From positions 1 to 8,474 of the forward strand of contig JAKOSQ010000113.1 of NCBI GenBank assembly GCA_029777215.1: a stretch of DNA of 8,474 bases, read 5' to 3'. The translations under genes and the position numbers were made by a program. The number at the start of each line of letters is the position of its first letter. The stretch's first letter is position 1. Below, piece by piece: positions 1 through 6,144 of this stretch. The notes beneath the pieces were generated by a model that had not been told where the DNA came from, made no database searches, and worked only from the letters and a program-made list of their open reading frames with translations. This DNA is from Bacillota bacterium. Its GTDB lineage: Bacteria; Bacillota; Clostridia; Oscillospirales; Oscillospiraceae.

Positions 1-1
1 T

Positions 2-463
2 ATAGAAAACGGTTTTCCGGTTCGTGTGTTTGAGGCTCTTTTGGTATACAACGTGACATATTTGAACTCGTGTGTAATCAGCGTTTATTTTGACCGGTAC
101 GAATACACCGGTGGAGCGCACGGCAATACAGTTAGATATTCACAGACATGGAACCTGCAGAGCTGCGGATTAATCAAGCTTTGGCAATTGGTTTGCTGTT
201 CACCCGACTGTAAAGCTTACATTCTGTCCGAGGTGGAAGCACAAATACAGGAGGAGCCGGATATATACTTTGAGAATTACAAGGAGCTAATTAACAAGAC
301 TTTCAATCCCAACAGTTTTTACTGTACGCCGGAGGGGATTTCTGTTTATTATCAGCAATATGACATTGCCCCGTATTCAAGCGGTATCAGAGAATTTTTA
401 ATGCCCTACACCTACTGCGTAAAGAATCCGGAAACGCTATGTAATAATGCAACGATAATATAA
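2..463 (+). CDS. DUF3298-type (RsiV-like) domain protein, 5'-truncated by window edge
   Basis: The frame is open from the left edge, so the true start lies outside; the GTG at 26 is internal and not a likely start. The 153 visible residues match the DUF3298 fold of RsiV-like and other extracytoplasmic clostridial proteins. A beta-strand segment leads to the hallmark YTGGAHGNT (about residues 36-44), and a C-terminal part has the FYCTPEGISVYYQQYDIAPY pattern typical of the domain end. Family members are usually membrane-anchored or secreted, but no signal or anchor can be seen here because the N-terminus is missing. The central segment, usually T-G-K-x-L-x-L-x-D-L-F, is altered: it carries four cysteines (SCG, then VCC and DCK), which would suit disulfides outside the cell. 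The gene ends just before a strong terminator, so it is the last gene of its unit. The domain call is firm; the biological role is not known. Confidence 0.75.
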   Translation: MENGFPVRVFEALLVYNVTYLNSCVISVYFDRYEYTGGAHGNTVRYSQTWNLQSCGLIKLWQLVCCSPDCKAYILSEVEAQIQEEPDIYFENYKELINKTFNPNSFYCTPEGISVYYQQYDIAPYSSGIREFLMPYTYCVKNPETLCNNATII

Positions 464-468
464 ATTTT

Positions 469-500
469 CCCCTGTAATCTCAGCGATTACAGGGGCTTTT
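469..500 (+). terminator. Rho-independent terminator of the DUF3298 gene
   Basis: There is a perfect 11-bp stem: CCCCTGTAATC at 469-479 pairs with GATTACAGGGG at 485-495 around a 5-nt loop, followed by CTTTT. It begins 5 nt after the stop codon at 461-463. The U-rich tail is on the + side only, so it serves the + strand gene. Confidence 0.9.
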
Positions 501-561
501 CTGTGCCAGATGGTTTTCTGTCCGGTTCATATCCCCCGTTTTTTGATACCCTTTTTTACGG

Positions 562-617
562 AGACAGCAAAAGGAGACAGTGGCTCCCAATGGGCCATTG
601 CCTCCTTTTCGTTGTCT
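562..617. terminator. Long imperfect inverted repeat between convergent genes, probable bidirectional terminator
   Basis: AAAAGGAGACAGTGGCTC at 569-586 faces GGGCCATTGCCTCCTTTT at 592-609 around a 5-nt loop, with two G-U wobbles and one A-C mismatch in the + transcript. AGACA at 562-566 and TGTCT at 613-617 extend the symmetry after a short internal loop. Both ends read out through a CTCCTTTT-type U stretch, so it can end transcription from either side. It lies 26 nt beyond the stop of the minus-strand yyaL gene and is most likely that gene's terminator. It also backs up the + strand terminator at 469-500. Confidence 0.7.
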
Positions 618-642
618 GGTGAATCTTTTTTCAGGAAAACTG

Positions 643-2640
643 TCAGGTTTTCTCCAGCCTCAATTTCACCTGCGCGATGCTGGCCACGGGCTGGGCGCAG
701 GCGCCGTTTTGGCAGAGGTAGTATTGAGCGGTCTCTTCCGGAATCGGATAAACGCTTGTAAAGGGGGCGAGCGTCTCCAAGGCATGCGCCGTCTCCGGCG
801 TTTTCAGCAGCACGGTTAATTCAGGGCGGGAGGCATCCCGAAGAAAGGCGGTCAGTTCATCAGGCGCGGTCTGCGAGGCGCAGACCAGCTCCACCGAGGG
901 CCACAGTTCTTCCAGAAACGCCAGCATGGCAAAGCCGTATCCGGCTGGGTACTCTTGGACCGCGCCCGCCAGATAGGCAAGCTGCAAATCGGCAGCGGTA
1001 CGCCAGCGAGTTTCCCCGGTGAGCCGGGCCAGGCGCGAGAGCACCAACGCCGCCACAGAGTTCCCCGATGGCATAGCCCCGTCGAAGGTTTCCTTGGTGC
1101 GGGTGATGAGCTGTTCTCCATCCGAGGCATAGGGGTAAAATCCGCCGTTCTTCTCGTCAAAAAACTGCCCCAGCATCAGGCCGGTCAGCCGCTGCGCCTC
1201 CGCCAGATATTCGATTTTAAAAGTCGTTCCATAGAGTTCCAGCAGGCCCCAGGCACAGAAGGCGTTGTCGTCCAGCTTGCCGGGGTGAGCCGCCTGTCCC
1301 TCCCGCCATCGGGCCAGCAGATGACCGCTTTCGTCGGTAAGCTGCTCTTTCAGGAAATCCGCTGCCCGTGCCGCGGCATCCAAGTACCGGGGCTCATTCA
1401 GTGCAAGCCCCGCTCGGGCCATAGCCGCAATCATCAGCCCATTCCATGCGGCAAGTACCTTGTCATCCCGATGGAGCTGGGTCCTGTTTAAGCGGTAAGC
1501 ATACACCTTCTCCCGCAGATTTTTGATGCGTTCCGGCTCTTGCTCAATCTGCTCTTGGGCGATGAGATTGAGAATGTTCTTTCCCTCAAAGTTTCCCGAT
1601 TCGGTTACGCCATACCAGCCGCAAAAAGCATCCGCATCCTCCGGCCCGAGCAAGTCTTTCAGTTCGTCGGCGGTAAACACATAATATTTTCCCTCCACGC
1701 CGCCGCTGTCCGCGTCCTGACCGCAGTAAAAGCCGCCCTGGGGGTCGGTCAGCTCCCGGAGCACATAGTCCAGCGTGCGGCGGACAATTTCGCCGTAGAG
1801 AGGGCGGCGGGTCTGCTGGTAAGCTTCGGTATAGGCCAGTGCCAGAAGTGCATTGTCGTAGAGCATCTTTTCAAAATGGGGTGCCAGCCACTTTTCATCG
1901 GTGGAGTAGCGCGCAAAGCCCCCTCCCACATGGTCGAACATGCCACCCCGGTACATCGCTTCCAACGTCCGCTCCGCCATCTCACAGGCGTGATTGTCCC
2001 CGGTACATCGGGCATACCGAAGCAGGAACATCAAATTGTGGGGCGCGGGGAATTTGGGTGCGTGTCCAAATCCGCCCCAGCGGGAATCGAAACTCTGGGC
2101 GTAAAGACGAACCGCCTGCTGCACCAGTGAGCGGTCGGGTACGCCGGCGACTGCCTCCTCCGTCCTTTGGAGGTGGGCGGTCAACTCCGCCCCGGCGGCA
2201 AGCAGACCGGCCTTGTCCTCCCGCCACAGGCGCGCCGCCTGGGACAGCAGCGACAATAGCTGTTGCTTCGGTAAATAGGTTCCTGCCCAGAAGGGCTTCT
2301 GCTCCGGGGTGAGCAGCACCGTGAGCGGCCAGCCGCCCGCGCCGGTCATGGCGGTGCAGGCCGCCATATAGACCGCATCCACGTCCGGGCGTTCCTCCCG
2401 GTCCACCTTGATGGGAATAAAATCCCGATTAATGACCTCCGCTACAGCCTCGTCCTCAAAGGACTCATGGGCCATGACGTGGCACCAGTGGCAGGTGGAG
2501 TAGCCGATGCTGAGAAACACCGGCTTGTCCGCCTCCCGTGCCGCTCCAAATGCTTCTTCCCCCCAGGAGCGCCAGTCCACGGGATTGTCCATATGCTGAA
2601 GCAGATACGGGGATTTTTCAAATTGCAGCCGATTCGACAT
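643..2640 (-). CDS. yyaL: YyaL/DUF255 thioredoxin-like domain protein (SSP411/spermatogenesis-associated protein 20 family)
   Basis: This 665-aa protein is close to the usual family length of about 650-700. The N-terminal DUF255 thioredoxin-like domain (about residues 1-165) shows family landmarks in order: NRLxxExSPYLLQH near the start, a CHWC redox-type motif at residues 50-53, REERPD at 81-86 and GGWP at 102-105. The rest resembles an (alpha/alpha) toroid of the N-acylglucosamine 2-epimerase/six-hairpin glycosidase type, with a well kept [11 protein letters not shown] segment. No signal peptide is seen, so it is probably cytoplasmic. The substrate is unknown; the CxxC suggests redox or metal chemistry, and the sugar-epimerase resemblance is structural only. 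The ATG at 2640 is preceded by GGGAGG at good spacing. It lies 30 nt downstream of the HD-domain gene on the same strand, so the two are probably co-transcribed. Family call is firm, function is not. Confidence 0.93.
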   Translation of the reverse strand: MSNRLQFEKSPYLLQHMDNPVDWRSWGEEAFGAAREADKPVFLSIGYSTCHWCHVMAHESFEDEAVAEVINRDFIPIKVDREERPDVDAVYMAACTAMTGAGGWPLTVLLTPEQKPFWAGTYLPKQQLLSLLSQAARLWREDKAGLLAAGAELTAHLQRTEEAVAGVPDRSLVQQAVRLYAQSFDSRWGGFGHAPKFPAPHNLMFLLRYARCTGDNHACEMAERTLEAMYRGGMFDHVGGGFARYSTDEKWLAPHFEKMLYDNALLALAYTEAYQQTRRPLYGEIVRRTLDYVLRELTDPQGGFYCGQDADSGGVEGKYYVFTADELKDLLGPEDADAFCGWYGVTESGNFEGKNILNLIAQEQIEQEPERIKNLREKVYAYRLNRTQLHRDDKVLAAWNGLMIAAMARAGLALNEPRYLDAAARAADFLKEQLTDESGHLLARWREGQAAHPGKLDDNAFCAWGLLELYGTTFKIEYLAEAQRLTGLMLGQFFDEKNGGFYPYASDGEQLITRTKETFDGAMPSGNSVAALVLSRLARLTGETRWRTAADLQLAYLAGAVQEYPAGYGFAMLAFLEELWPSVELVCASQTAPDELTAFLRDASRPELTVLLKTPETAHALETLAPFTSVYPIPEETAQYYLCQNGACAQPVASIAQVKLRLEKT

Positions 2641-2670
2641 AGACGTTTCCTCCCATGACCGGGCAGCGTG

Positions 2671-3270
2671 TCACCGCCCGCATTTTTCTAAAAAGCAGCG
2701 GACGTTTGCCTTTTCCGCCGCCAAATCCGCGTGAAGCCGCCCAAGCCGGTCACAAAGGCCCAGCAAGGCCACCTCCGTCACGTCGGTGTTCTTCTTCATT
2801 CCATTGATATCTGCGAACGGCATATCCTTTACCACAAATAGGATCTGCATGTGGTAGCGAATGAGCATACACACCCGGTCGGTCAGCGCCTTGTCCGCCT
2901 CAAACCCGGACAAAAACCGCCGGGCCAGTTCCACGCCCACCTTCTCGTGATCGTAGGAGGTGATTTTCCCCTTCCGAACCCGGGTGGTGTCCGGCTTCCC
3001 AATGTCGTGCAGCAGCGCCGCCCACATGAGTGCCTCGGGGCATTTGCTCTCCCCGCGCCGTTTCGCGGCCTCGTCCACCACCAACATCGTGTGGTTCCAG
3101 ACGTTCCCCTCCGGGTGGTGAACCGGCGACTGCTTCGTGGTTTTCAGACGCTGCAGTGGGTCAAATTCCGCCGGAAGAGGCTGGGCAAAGAGCTGTTCCA
3201 GCGCCTGACTGGGACGAGCATCCTCCAGCAAATGTTGTTCTATCTGATGGAATATCTCCGAGGGTGTCAT
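2671..3270 (-). CDS. HD-domain phosphohydrolase-like protein
   Basis: This is a 199-aa stand-alone HD-superfamily protein. Putative metal ligands run in the family order: H60 (in WNHT), H88-D89 (in LLHDIGKP), H108 (in YDHEKVG), H140 and D174 (in CDRLGR). The pattern is close to the HD region at the C-terminus of bacterial CCA-adding tRNA nucleotidyltransferases, but the polymerase domain is absent. Such proteins usually hydrolyse nucleotide phosphate esters; the substrate cannot be told from sequence. I chose the ATG at 3270 because GGAGG sits about 8 nt upstream. An earlier TTG at 3285 is part of that same TTGGAGG site and is unlikely to be used. The ATG overlaps the stop of the upstream small ORF as ATGA, which implies translational coupling. 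The yyaL-type gene follows 30 nt downstream in the same unit. Confidence 0.88.
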   Translation of the reverse strand: MTPSEIFHQIEQHLLEDARPSQALEQLFAQPLPAEFDPLQRLKTTKQSPVHHPEGNVWNHTMLVVDEAAKRRGESKCPEALMWAALLHDIGKPDTTRVRKGKITSYDHEKVGVELARRFLSGFEADKALTDRVCMLIRYHMQILFVVKDMPFADINGMKKNTDVTEVALLGLCDRLGRLHADLAAEKANVRCFLEKCGR

Positions 3271-3449
3271 GGCTGAGTCCTCCAAAAGGCTTTACAGTTG
3301 GTCCTTGCGGTGCGGTTGGAGGCGATGATGCGGTGCAGCAGCGAGAAATCGGCTTCCTTGTCTCGCGGAATGCGAAACAGCATCTTGCTCTGCCCGCAGC
3401 CCGCCTGCGCAATCTCCCGCGTGAAACGCTCCATGCCCGCCCGCTCCAT
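3267..3449 (-). CDS. Small hypothetical protein (60 aa, or 55 aa from the ATG at 3434), possibly 5'-truncated
   Basis: The open frame ends with TGA at 3269-3267, overlapping the ATG of the HD-domain gene (ATGA). Its codons show the high-GC third position of the neighbouring real genes. Both facts support translation. I do not recognise the product: a basic, soluble-looking stretch with GCGQSKMLFRIPRDKEADF in the middle and no membrane segment. The ATG at 3449 directly follows an in-frame TGA and lacks a Shine-Dalgarno site. The ATG at 3434 has GGAG about 10 nt upstream and may be the real start. Composition turns AT-rich right at 3450, so the frame could equally be the 3' remainder of a longer gene cut by the element remnant next to it. 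Confidence 0.45.
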   Translation of the reverse strand: MERAGMERFTREIAQAGCGQSKMLFRIPRDKEADFSLLHRIIASNRTARTNCKAFWRTQP

Positions 3450-3474
3450 TCAAAAACACAAAAATCTTAGATAC

Positions 3475-3503
3475 AGTCTATGCCTTTCGCAAAGGATTAT
3501 CAA
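3475..3503 (-). promoter_or_regulatory. Candidate sigma-A promoter for the small ORF / HD / yyaL operon
   Basis: On the minus strand TTGATA (3503-3498) is separated by 17 nt from TAGACT (3480-3475). That is 5 of 6 and 4 of 6 matches to the vegetative consensus at ideal spacing. Transcription would start near 3468, about 20-35 nt before the two possible starts of the small ORF. It lies in AT-rich DNA, where chance matches are more frequent, so it is only a candidate. Confidence 0.4.
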
Positions 3504-3519
3504 TTGTATCAACATATTT

Positions 3520-3669
3520 ATTAACGTGCTCCATAGCTTGGGCAGGATTGGTGTCAATCCCAACCAAATTGCCACGGCTGCAAATTCAAAGGGTGTTGTG
3601 GAAGCTGAAAGGGGAGCAATACGCTTGACAGAGCAATCCAAGTCATGCTATCCTCGTGTTGTGACATGA
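3520..3669 (+). pseudogene. Possible MobC-type relaxosome protein remnant
   Basis: In the frame that stops with TGA at 3667-3669, the translation includes LGRIGVNPNQIATAANSKG. This resembles the conserved L-x-x-I-G-x-N-x-N-Q-I-A-x-x-A-N-x-x-G core of MobC-family mobilization proteins, which assist relaxases at the transfer origin. There is no start or N-terminal ribbon-helix-helix part, and the sequence after the core does not look like a normal MobC tail. The recombinase promoter lies inside the end of this frame. A minus-strand frame over the same bases also reads like protein (about 3585 down to a TAG at 3480-3478), so the assignment is uncertain. Both could be chance. Confidence 0.25.
3625..3654 (+). 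promoter_or_regulatory. Promoter of the serine recombinase remnant
   Basis: A perfect -35 TTGACA at 3625-3630 is followed by 18 nt and an extended -10, TGC then TATCCT (3649-3654). Transcription would begin around 3661, some 45 nt before the recombinase ATG at 3705. It now points straight at rsmJ, whose ATG is about 170 nt downstream, so it may drive that gene. Confidence 0.65.
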
Positions 3670-3704
3670 CAAAACATGCCAGTTGTCGTCAAGTGAAGAA
3701 AAAA

Positions 3705-3800
3705 ATGAAAGCCAAGCGGTGTTACATATATACCCGAGTTTCCACTTCTATGCAGGTGGATGGGTATAGCCTTGATGCGCAGCGAGAGAAGCTTCTGCGG
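3705..3800 (+). pseudogene. Serine site-specific recombinase, N-terminal fragment only
   Basis: From the ATG at 3705 the first roughly 32 residues are a textbook serine recombinase start: YIYTRVSTSMQVDGYSLDAQ, with the predicted nucleophile S13 in the RVST motif and the DGYSLDAQREKL helix typical of large recombinases from clostridial integrated elements. Similarity then stops: residues from about 33 on do not continue the catalytic domain, and the frame runs out of register over the start of rsmJ until a TGA at 3942-3944. Family members are usually about 450-600 aa, so over 90% is missing and no activity is expected. A weak GAAG precedes the ATG. The gene and its promoter must have come with an element whose remainder was lost. 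Confidence 0.75.
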
Positions 3801-3831
3801 GGGATGCAAAAAAGAAAGGCAGAAAACAGGT

Positions 3832-4614
3832 ATGAACAAACACGGCGACGCGGCGGAGACCGTTGTTTTTGCGCGGGCGGACGCATCGTGCGCGGCGCGC
3901 GAGTGGGCCGAGGCGCAGGCGGGCGTGCGCGTCGTATCCGGTGAGCCGGAGGCGGAGGACAGCCCCGTCCTGCTGCTCGACGGCGGCGGGCTCGCGCTAA
4001 TGGGAAACGGACAGCTTCTGCGCGGGGATTTTCAAAAGCTGCTGCCGCGCACCATCCCGAACAAGCTCAACGGCGAGCTGCTGGTGAAGGCCGCAAAGCT
4101 CAAAAACGTCCCCGGCCCGCTCACGGCGGTCGACGCGACGGCGGGGCTCGGCGAGGACGCCTTTCTGCTCGCGGCGGCGGGCTTCGACGTCCGGCTATAC
4201 GAGCGTGATCGTGTGATCGCGCTGCTTTTGGGCGACGCGCTGCGCCGCTCGCTGGAAGACCCCGCACTCGCACCGATCAGTGAACGGATGACGCTCTTTG
4301 CCGAGGACAGCGTGGCGGCGCTGCCGGCGCTGGAAACACCTCCGGATGTGATCGTCCTCGACCCGATGTTTCCCGCGCGGCAGAAAAGCGCGCTCATCAA
4401 AAAGAAATTTCAGCTTCTGCAGCAGCTCGAGCGTCCGTGCGCGGACGAGGAGGCGCTTTTAAACGCGGCCCTCGCGGCCCGGCCCCTGCGGATCGTCGTC
4501 AAGCGCCCGCTCAAGGGGCCGTATCTCGCGGGCCAAAAGCCAGCTTACTCGCTCGAGGGCAAGTCCATTCGCTACGACTGCATCGTCGTGCCGCGCGATG
4601 GCGCGCAGGGCTAA
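3832..4614 (+). CDS. rsmJ: RsmJ-like class I SAM-dependent methyltransferase (16S rRNA m2G1516 type)
   Basis: The 260-aa protein fits the RsmJ/YhiQ family (E. coli RsmJ about 250 aa), which methylates N2 of G1516 in 16S rRNA using S-adenosylmethionine. Visible in order: PNKLNGELLVKA as a lead-in at about 77-88, SAM-binding motif I VDATAGLGEDAF at about 100-111, the acidic YERD at 123-126, the catalytic-region motif DPMFPARQKSALIKK at about 177-191, and KRP then KSIRYD near the C-terminus. I start it at ATG 3832, where coding composition begins; the in-frame ATG at 3760 would add residues from the recombinase remnant. The ribosome site is weak (AAAGG or AGG), perhaps because the native leader was replaced. 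Upstream DNA is foreign, so expression may rely on the promoter at 3625. It is followed by a 149-nt gap. The RNA position is inferred from family only. Confidence 0.88.
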   Translation: MNKHGDAAETVVFARADASCAAREWAEAQAGVRVVSGEPEAEDSPVLLLDGGGLALMGNGQLLRGDFQKLLPRTIPNKLNGELLVKAAKLKNVPGPLTAVDATAGLGEDAFLLAAAGFDVRLYERDRVIALLLGDALRRSLEDPALAPISERMTLFAEDSVAALPALETPPDVIVLDPMFPARQKSALIKKKFQLLQQLERPCADEEALLNAALAARPLRIVVKRPLKGPYLAGQKPAYSLEGKSIRYDCIVVPRDGAQG

Positions 4615-4633
4615 ATTGCGCGCAAGAAGGCGC

Positions 4634-4654
4634 TTTGCAACCGCCGGTTGCGAA
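4634..4654 (+). other. Short hairpin after rsmJ, weak terminator candidate
   Basis: TTTGCAACC (4634-4642) pairs with GGTTGCGAA (4646-4654), nine pairs with one wobble around a 3-nt loop, 20 nt after the rsmJ stop. There is no U-run behind it, so it is not a canonical intrinsic terminator. It may slow polymerase or stabilise the rsmJ transcript end. Confidence 0.3.
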
Positions 4655-4692
4655 ATTGACAGGGCCGCTTTCTGGCCTGCAAGCGCTGAAAT

Positions 4693-4701
4693 TGCTATGC
4701 T
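4693..4701 (+). promoter_or_regulatory. Weak extended -10 promoter candidate for the Xre operon
   Basis: TGC followed by TATGCT (4696-4701) has the form of an extended -10 site, 63 nt before the Xre start codon. No good -35 lies at normal distance; a TTGACA at 4656-4661 is about 34 nt away, too far. GAAATTG occurs twice nearby (4652-4658 and 4688-4694), which could mark a regulator site, for example for the Xre protein itself. Confidence 0.3.
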
Positions 4702-4712
4702 TTTTCCCGTAA

Positions 4713-4745
4713 GGCTCCCCACCGCAAAAAGCGGAGCGAGGGGCC
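4713..4745 (+). other. Stem-loop in the 5' leader of the Xre gene
   Basis: CCGC (4722-4725) pairs with GCGG (4731-4734) over an AAAAA loop. The stem is extended by CCCC (4717-4720) with GGGG (4740-4743) and GG with CC outside. It ends just before the AAAGGATG ribosome site, 18 nt from the start codon, so it could affect translation of the regulator. It has no U-tail, so it is not a terminator. Confidence 0.4.
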
Positions 4746-4763
4746 GGAAAGGATGATAACGCC

Positions 4764-5747
4764 ATGATTTTAGCTGACAAAATCGTCTCACTCCGCAAGA
4801 AAAGCGGCTGGTCGCAGGAGGAGCTCGCTGAAAAGCTCGGCGTCTCGCGGCAGGCCGTTTCCAAATGGGAGGGTGCGCAGTCCGTGCCCGACCTCGACCG
4901 AATTTTGCAGATGTCCCGCGCCTTCGGCGTCACGACTGACTACCTTGTAAAAGACGAGCTCGGGGAACCGGAATATACAAAAGACGACGAGGAAACGCAG
5001 CCGCCCGTCCGGCGCGTCTCGCTTGAGGAGGCCAACGCCTATCTCGCCGCGAAGGAGAAAACCGCAAAGCCGACCGCGTGGGCCGTGTTCCTCTGCATCG
5101 TCTCTCCGGTCTGCCTTGTCCTGCTCTCCGCCGCCGCTGAAGTGGGCCGCCTCGCGCTGTCGGAGGACAGCGCCGCGCTGATCGGTCTGTGCGTCCTCTT
5201 CGGACTGATTGCGGGCGCGGTCGCCATTTTCATCAGTTGTGACGAGCAGATGAAGCGCTTTGCGCACCTCGAAAGCGAGTGCTTTGAAACCGAATACGGC
5301 GTCACCGGCATGGTCCGCGAGCGGCAAAGCCGCTTCGCCCCGACCGCTGCGAAATACAACATCCTCGGCGTCGTTTTATGCATCCTCTCGGTCGTTCCGC
5401 TGTTTCTCTGCTCCATCCTCCCGAACGACGATTTTCTGAGCGCTGTCGGCGTCGGGCTGCTGCTGTGCTGCATCGGGCTGGGAACCGTTTTGCTTGTTCT
5501 TGCCGGAGAGCGGACCGCGAGCTTCGACCAGCTCCTGCAGGAGGGCGACTACACAAGCCGAAAAAAGGAACGGGCCTCCAAAAGCGTTTTGCAGGCCGTC
5601 TACTGGCCGTGCGTCACGGCGGCCTTCCTCGCCTATAGCTTCATTACGTCCGACTGGGGCCGGAGCTGGATCATCTGGCCGGTCGCGGGCGTGCTCTCCG
5701 CCGCGCTCGACGCCATCGAGGGCGCAGTGAAAAAGAAAAAGAAATAA
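4764..5747 (+). CDS. Xre-family helix-turn-helix regulator with C-terminal membrane domain
   Basis: This 327-aa protein starts with a clear Cro/CI-type HTH (residues 5-62): WSQEELAEKLGVSRQAVSKWE holds the two helices, followed by PDLDRILQMSRAFGVTTDYLV. A polar linker (63-103) precedes about six hydrophobic segments near residues 105-126, 138-158, 197-219, 225-246, 276-294 and 301-317, and the tail is a basic run of lysines. Membrane-tethered Xre regulators of this layout are common in Clostridia and are thought to sense an envelope or cytosolic signal, but the ligand is unknown. It has AAAGGA about 10 nt before the ATG. It is the first gene of a + strand unit with a two-TM protein 13 nt downstream, so it may control its own operon. 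The HTH call is certain; topology is my estimate from hydrophobicity. Confidence 0.9.
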   Translation: MILADKIVSLRKKSGWSQEELAEKLGVSRQAVSKWEGAQSVPDLDRILQMSRAFGVTTDYLVKDELGEPEYTKDDEETQPPVRRVSLEEANAYLAAKEKTAKPTAWAVFLCIVSPVCLVLLSAAAEVGRLALSEDSAALIGLCVLFGLIAGAVAIFISCDEQMKRFAHLESECFETEYGVTGMVRERQSRFAPTAAKYNILGVVLCILSVVPLFLCSILPNDDFLSAVGVGLLLCCIGLGTVLLVLAGERTASFDQLLQEGDYTSRKKERASKSVLQAVYWPCVTAAFLAYSFITSDWGRSWIIWPVAGVLSAALDAIEGAVKKKKK

Positions 5748-5760
5748 AGAAGGCGTCTCC

Positions 5761-6144
5761 ATGAATAACCGGAACCTTGCAAACGGCGTTAACATGATCG
5801 CGTGGTGCCGCGCGCACGAGAAGTACATAGACGAACGTCTGGCGGCGGGGGACGACCCCGCCGCCCTGCTCGCCTGGCACGAAAAAAAGCTCGCGTGGCT
5901 GCAGCACGAGCGGCTCGTCCACCTGCTCGTGACCATGCTCACGGCGGCGGGCTTTCTCTTCGCGCTCGGCGCGTGGCTCTATACCGCGAGCGCCGGGGTG
6001 TTGCTTCTTGCGCTGGGGATGCTCATTTGGCTGGGTTTTTACCTTGTCCACTATTTTCGGCTTGAGAACACCGTCCAACACTGGTACAATATAGCCGAAG
6101 CGCTGCACAACGCGGCGGAATCATCTGAGAAAGAAGAAAAATAA
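5761..6144 (+). CDS. Small two-TM membrane protein of unknown function
   Basis: The 127-aa protein has a polar, helix-rich N-terminus (1-50, with a HEKYIDERL stretch and a charged AWHEKKLAWLQHERL helix), two adjacent hydrophobic segments (about 52-74 and 78-99) with only a short turn between them, and a charged C-terminus ending in SSEKEEK. This hairpin layout suggests both ends face the cytoplasm. I do not recognise the family. AGAAGG sits 8 nt before the ATG. It lies 13 nt after the Xre membrane regulator, and its TAA overlaps the ATG of the M42 peptidase by one base (TAATG), so it is co-transcribed and translationally coupled. The location suggests it partners the membrane regulator, but that is inference. 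Confidence 0.8.
   Translation: MNNRNLANGVNMIAWCRAHEKYIDERLAAGDDPAALLAWHEKKLAWLQHERLVHLLVTMLTAAGFLFALGAWLYTASAGVLLLALGMLIWLGFYLVHYFRLENTVQHWYNIAEALHNAAESSEKEEK

Larger units (their letters stand above)
3450..3831. other. AT-richer gene-free segment, probable mobile-element remnant
   Basis: This roughly 380-nt stretch has no intact gene and is visibly AT-richer than the blocks on both sides. It contains a minus-strand candidate promoter, a MobC-like motif in one + frame, a clear + strand promoter and the first codons of a serine recombinase that breaks off near 3800. The left change in composition is at about 3450 and the right one between about 3800 and 3832. The simplest reading is the leftover of an integrated or mobilizable element after deletion. 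A rearrangement or an assembly join is the alternative. Confidence 0.55.

Noticed and set aside
955..2312. Long + strand open frames (955-1491, 1540-2130, 1839-2312) opposite yyaL
   Set aside because: yyaL is unmistakable on the minus strand. The + frames show no family motifs and overlap one another in different frames.
3271..3285. Longer HD-protein start at the TTG at 3285
   Set aside because: The TTG is part of the TTGGAGG ribosome site of the ATG at 3270; the ATG has correct spacing and overlaps the upstream stop.
3760..3831. Longer start for rsmJ at the ATG at 3760
   Set aside because: The added residues come from the recombinase gene read in another frame, so similarity to RsmJ cannot extend there.
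3801..3944. Continuation of the recombinase frame past 3800
   Set aside because: Residues after about 32 (Arg/Gly-rich, over the rsmJ start) do not match the catalytic domain; it is read-through in a shadow frame.
4656..4661. TTGACA as -35 box for the Xre operon
   Set aside because: No -10-like hexamer lies 16-19 nt downstream; the nearest, TATGCT, is about 34 nt away.
5376..5942. Minus-strand open frame across the end of the Xre gene and the start of the two-TM gene
   Set aside because: Its composition is typical of antisense to GC-rich coding DNA. It crosses two well supported + genes and has no recognisable domain.
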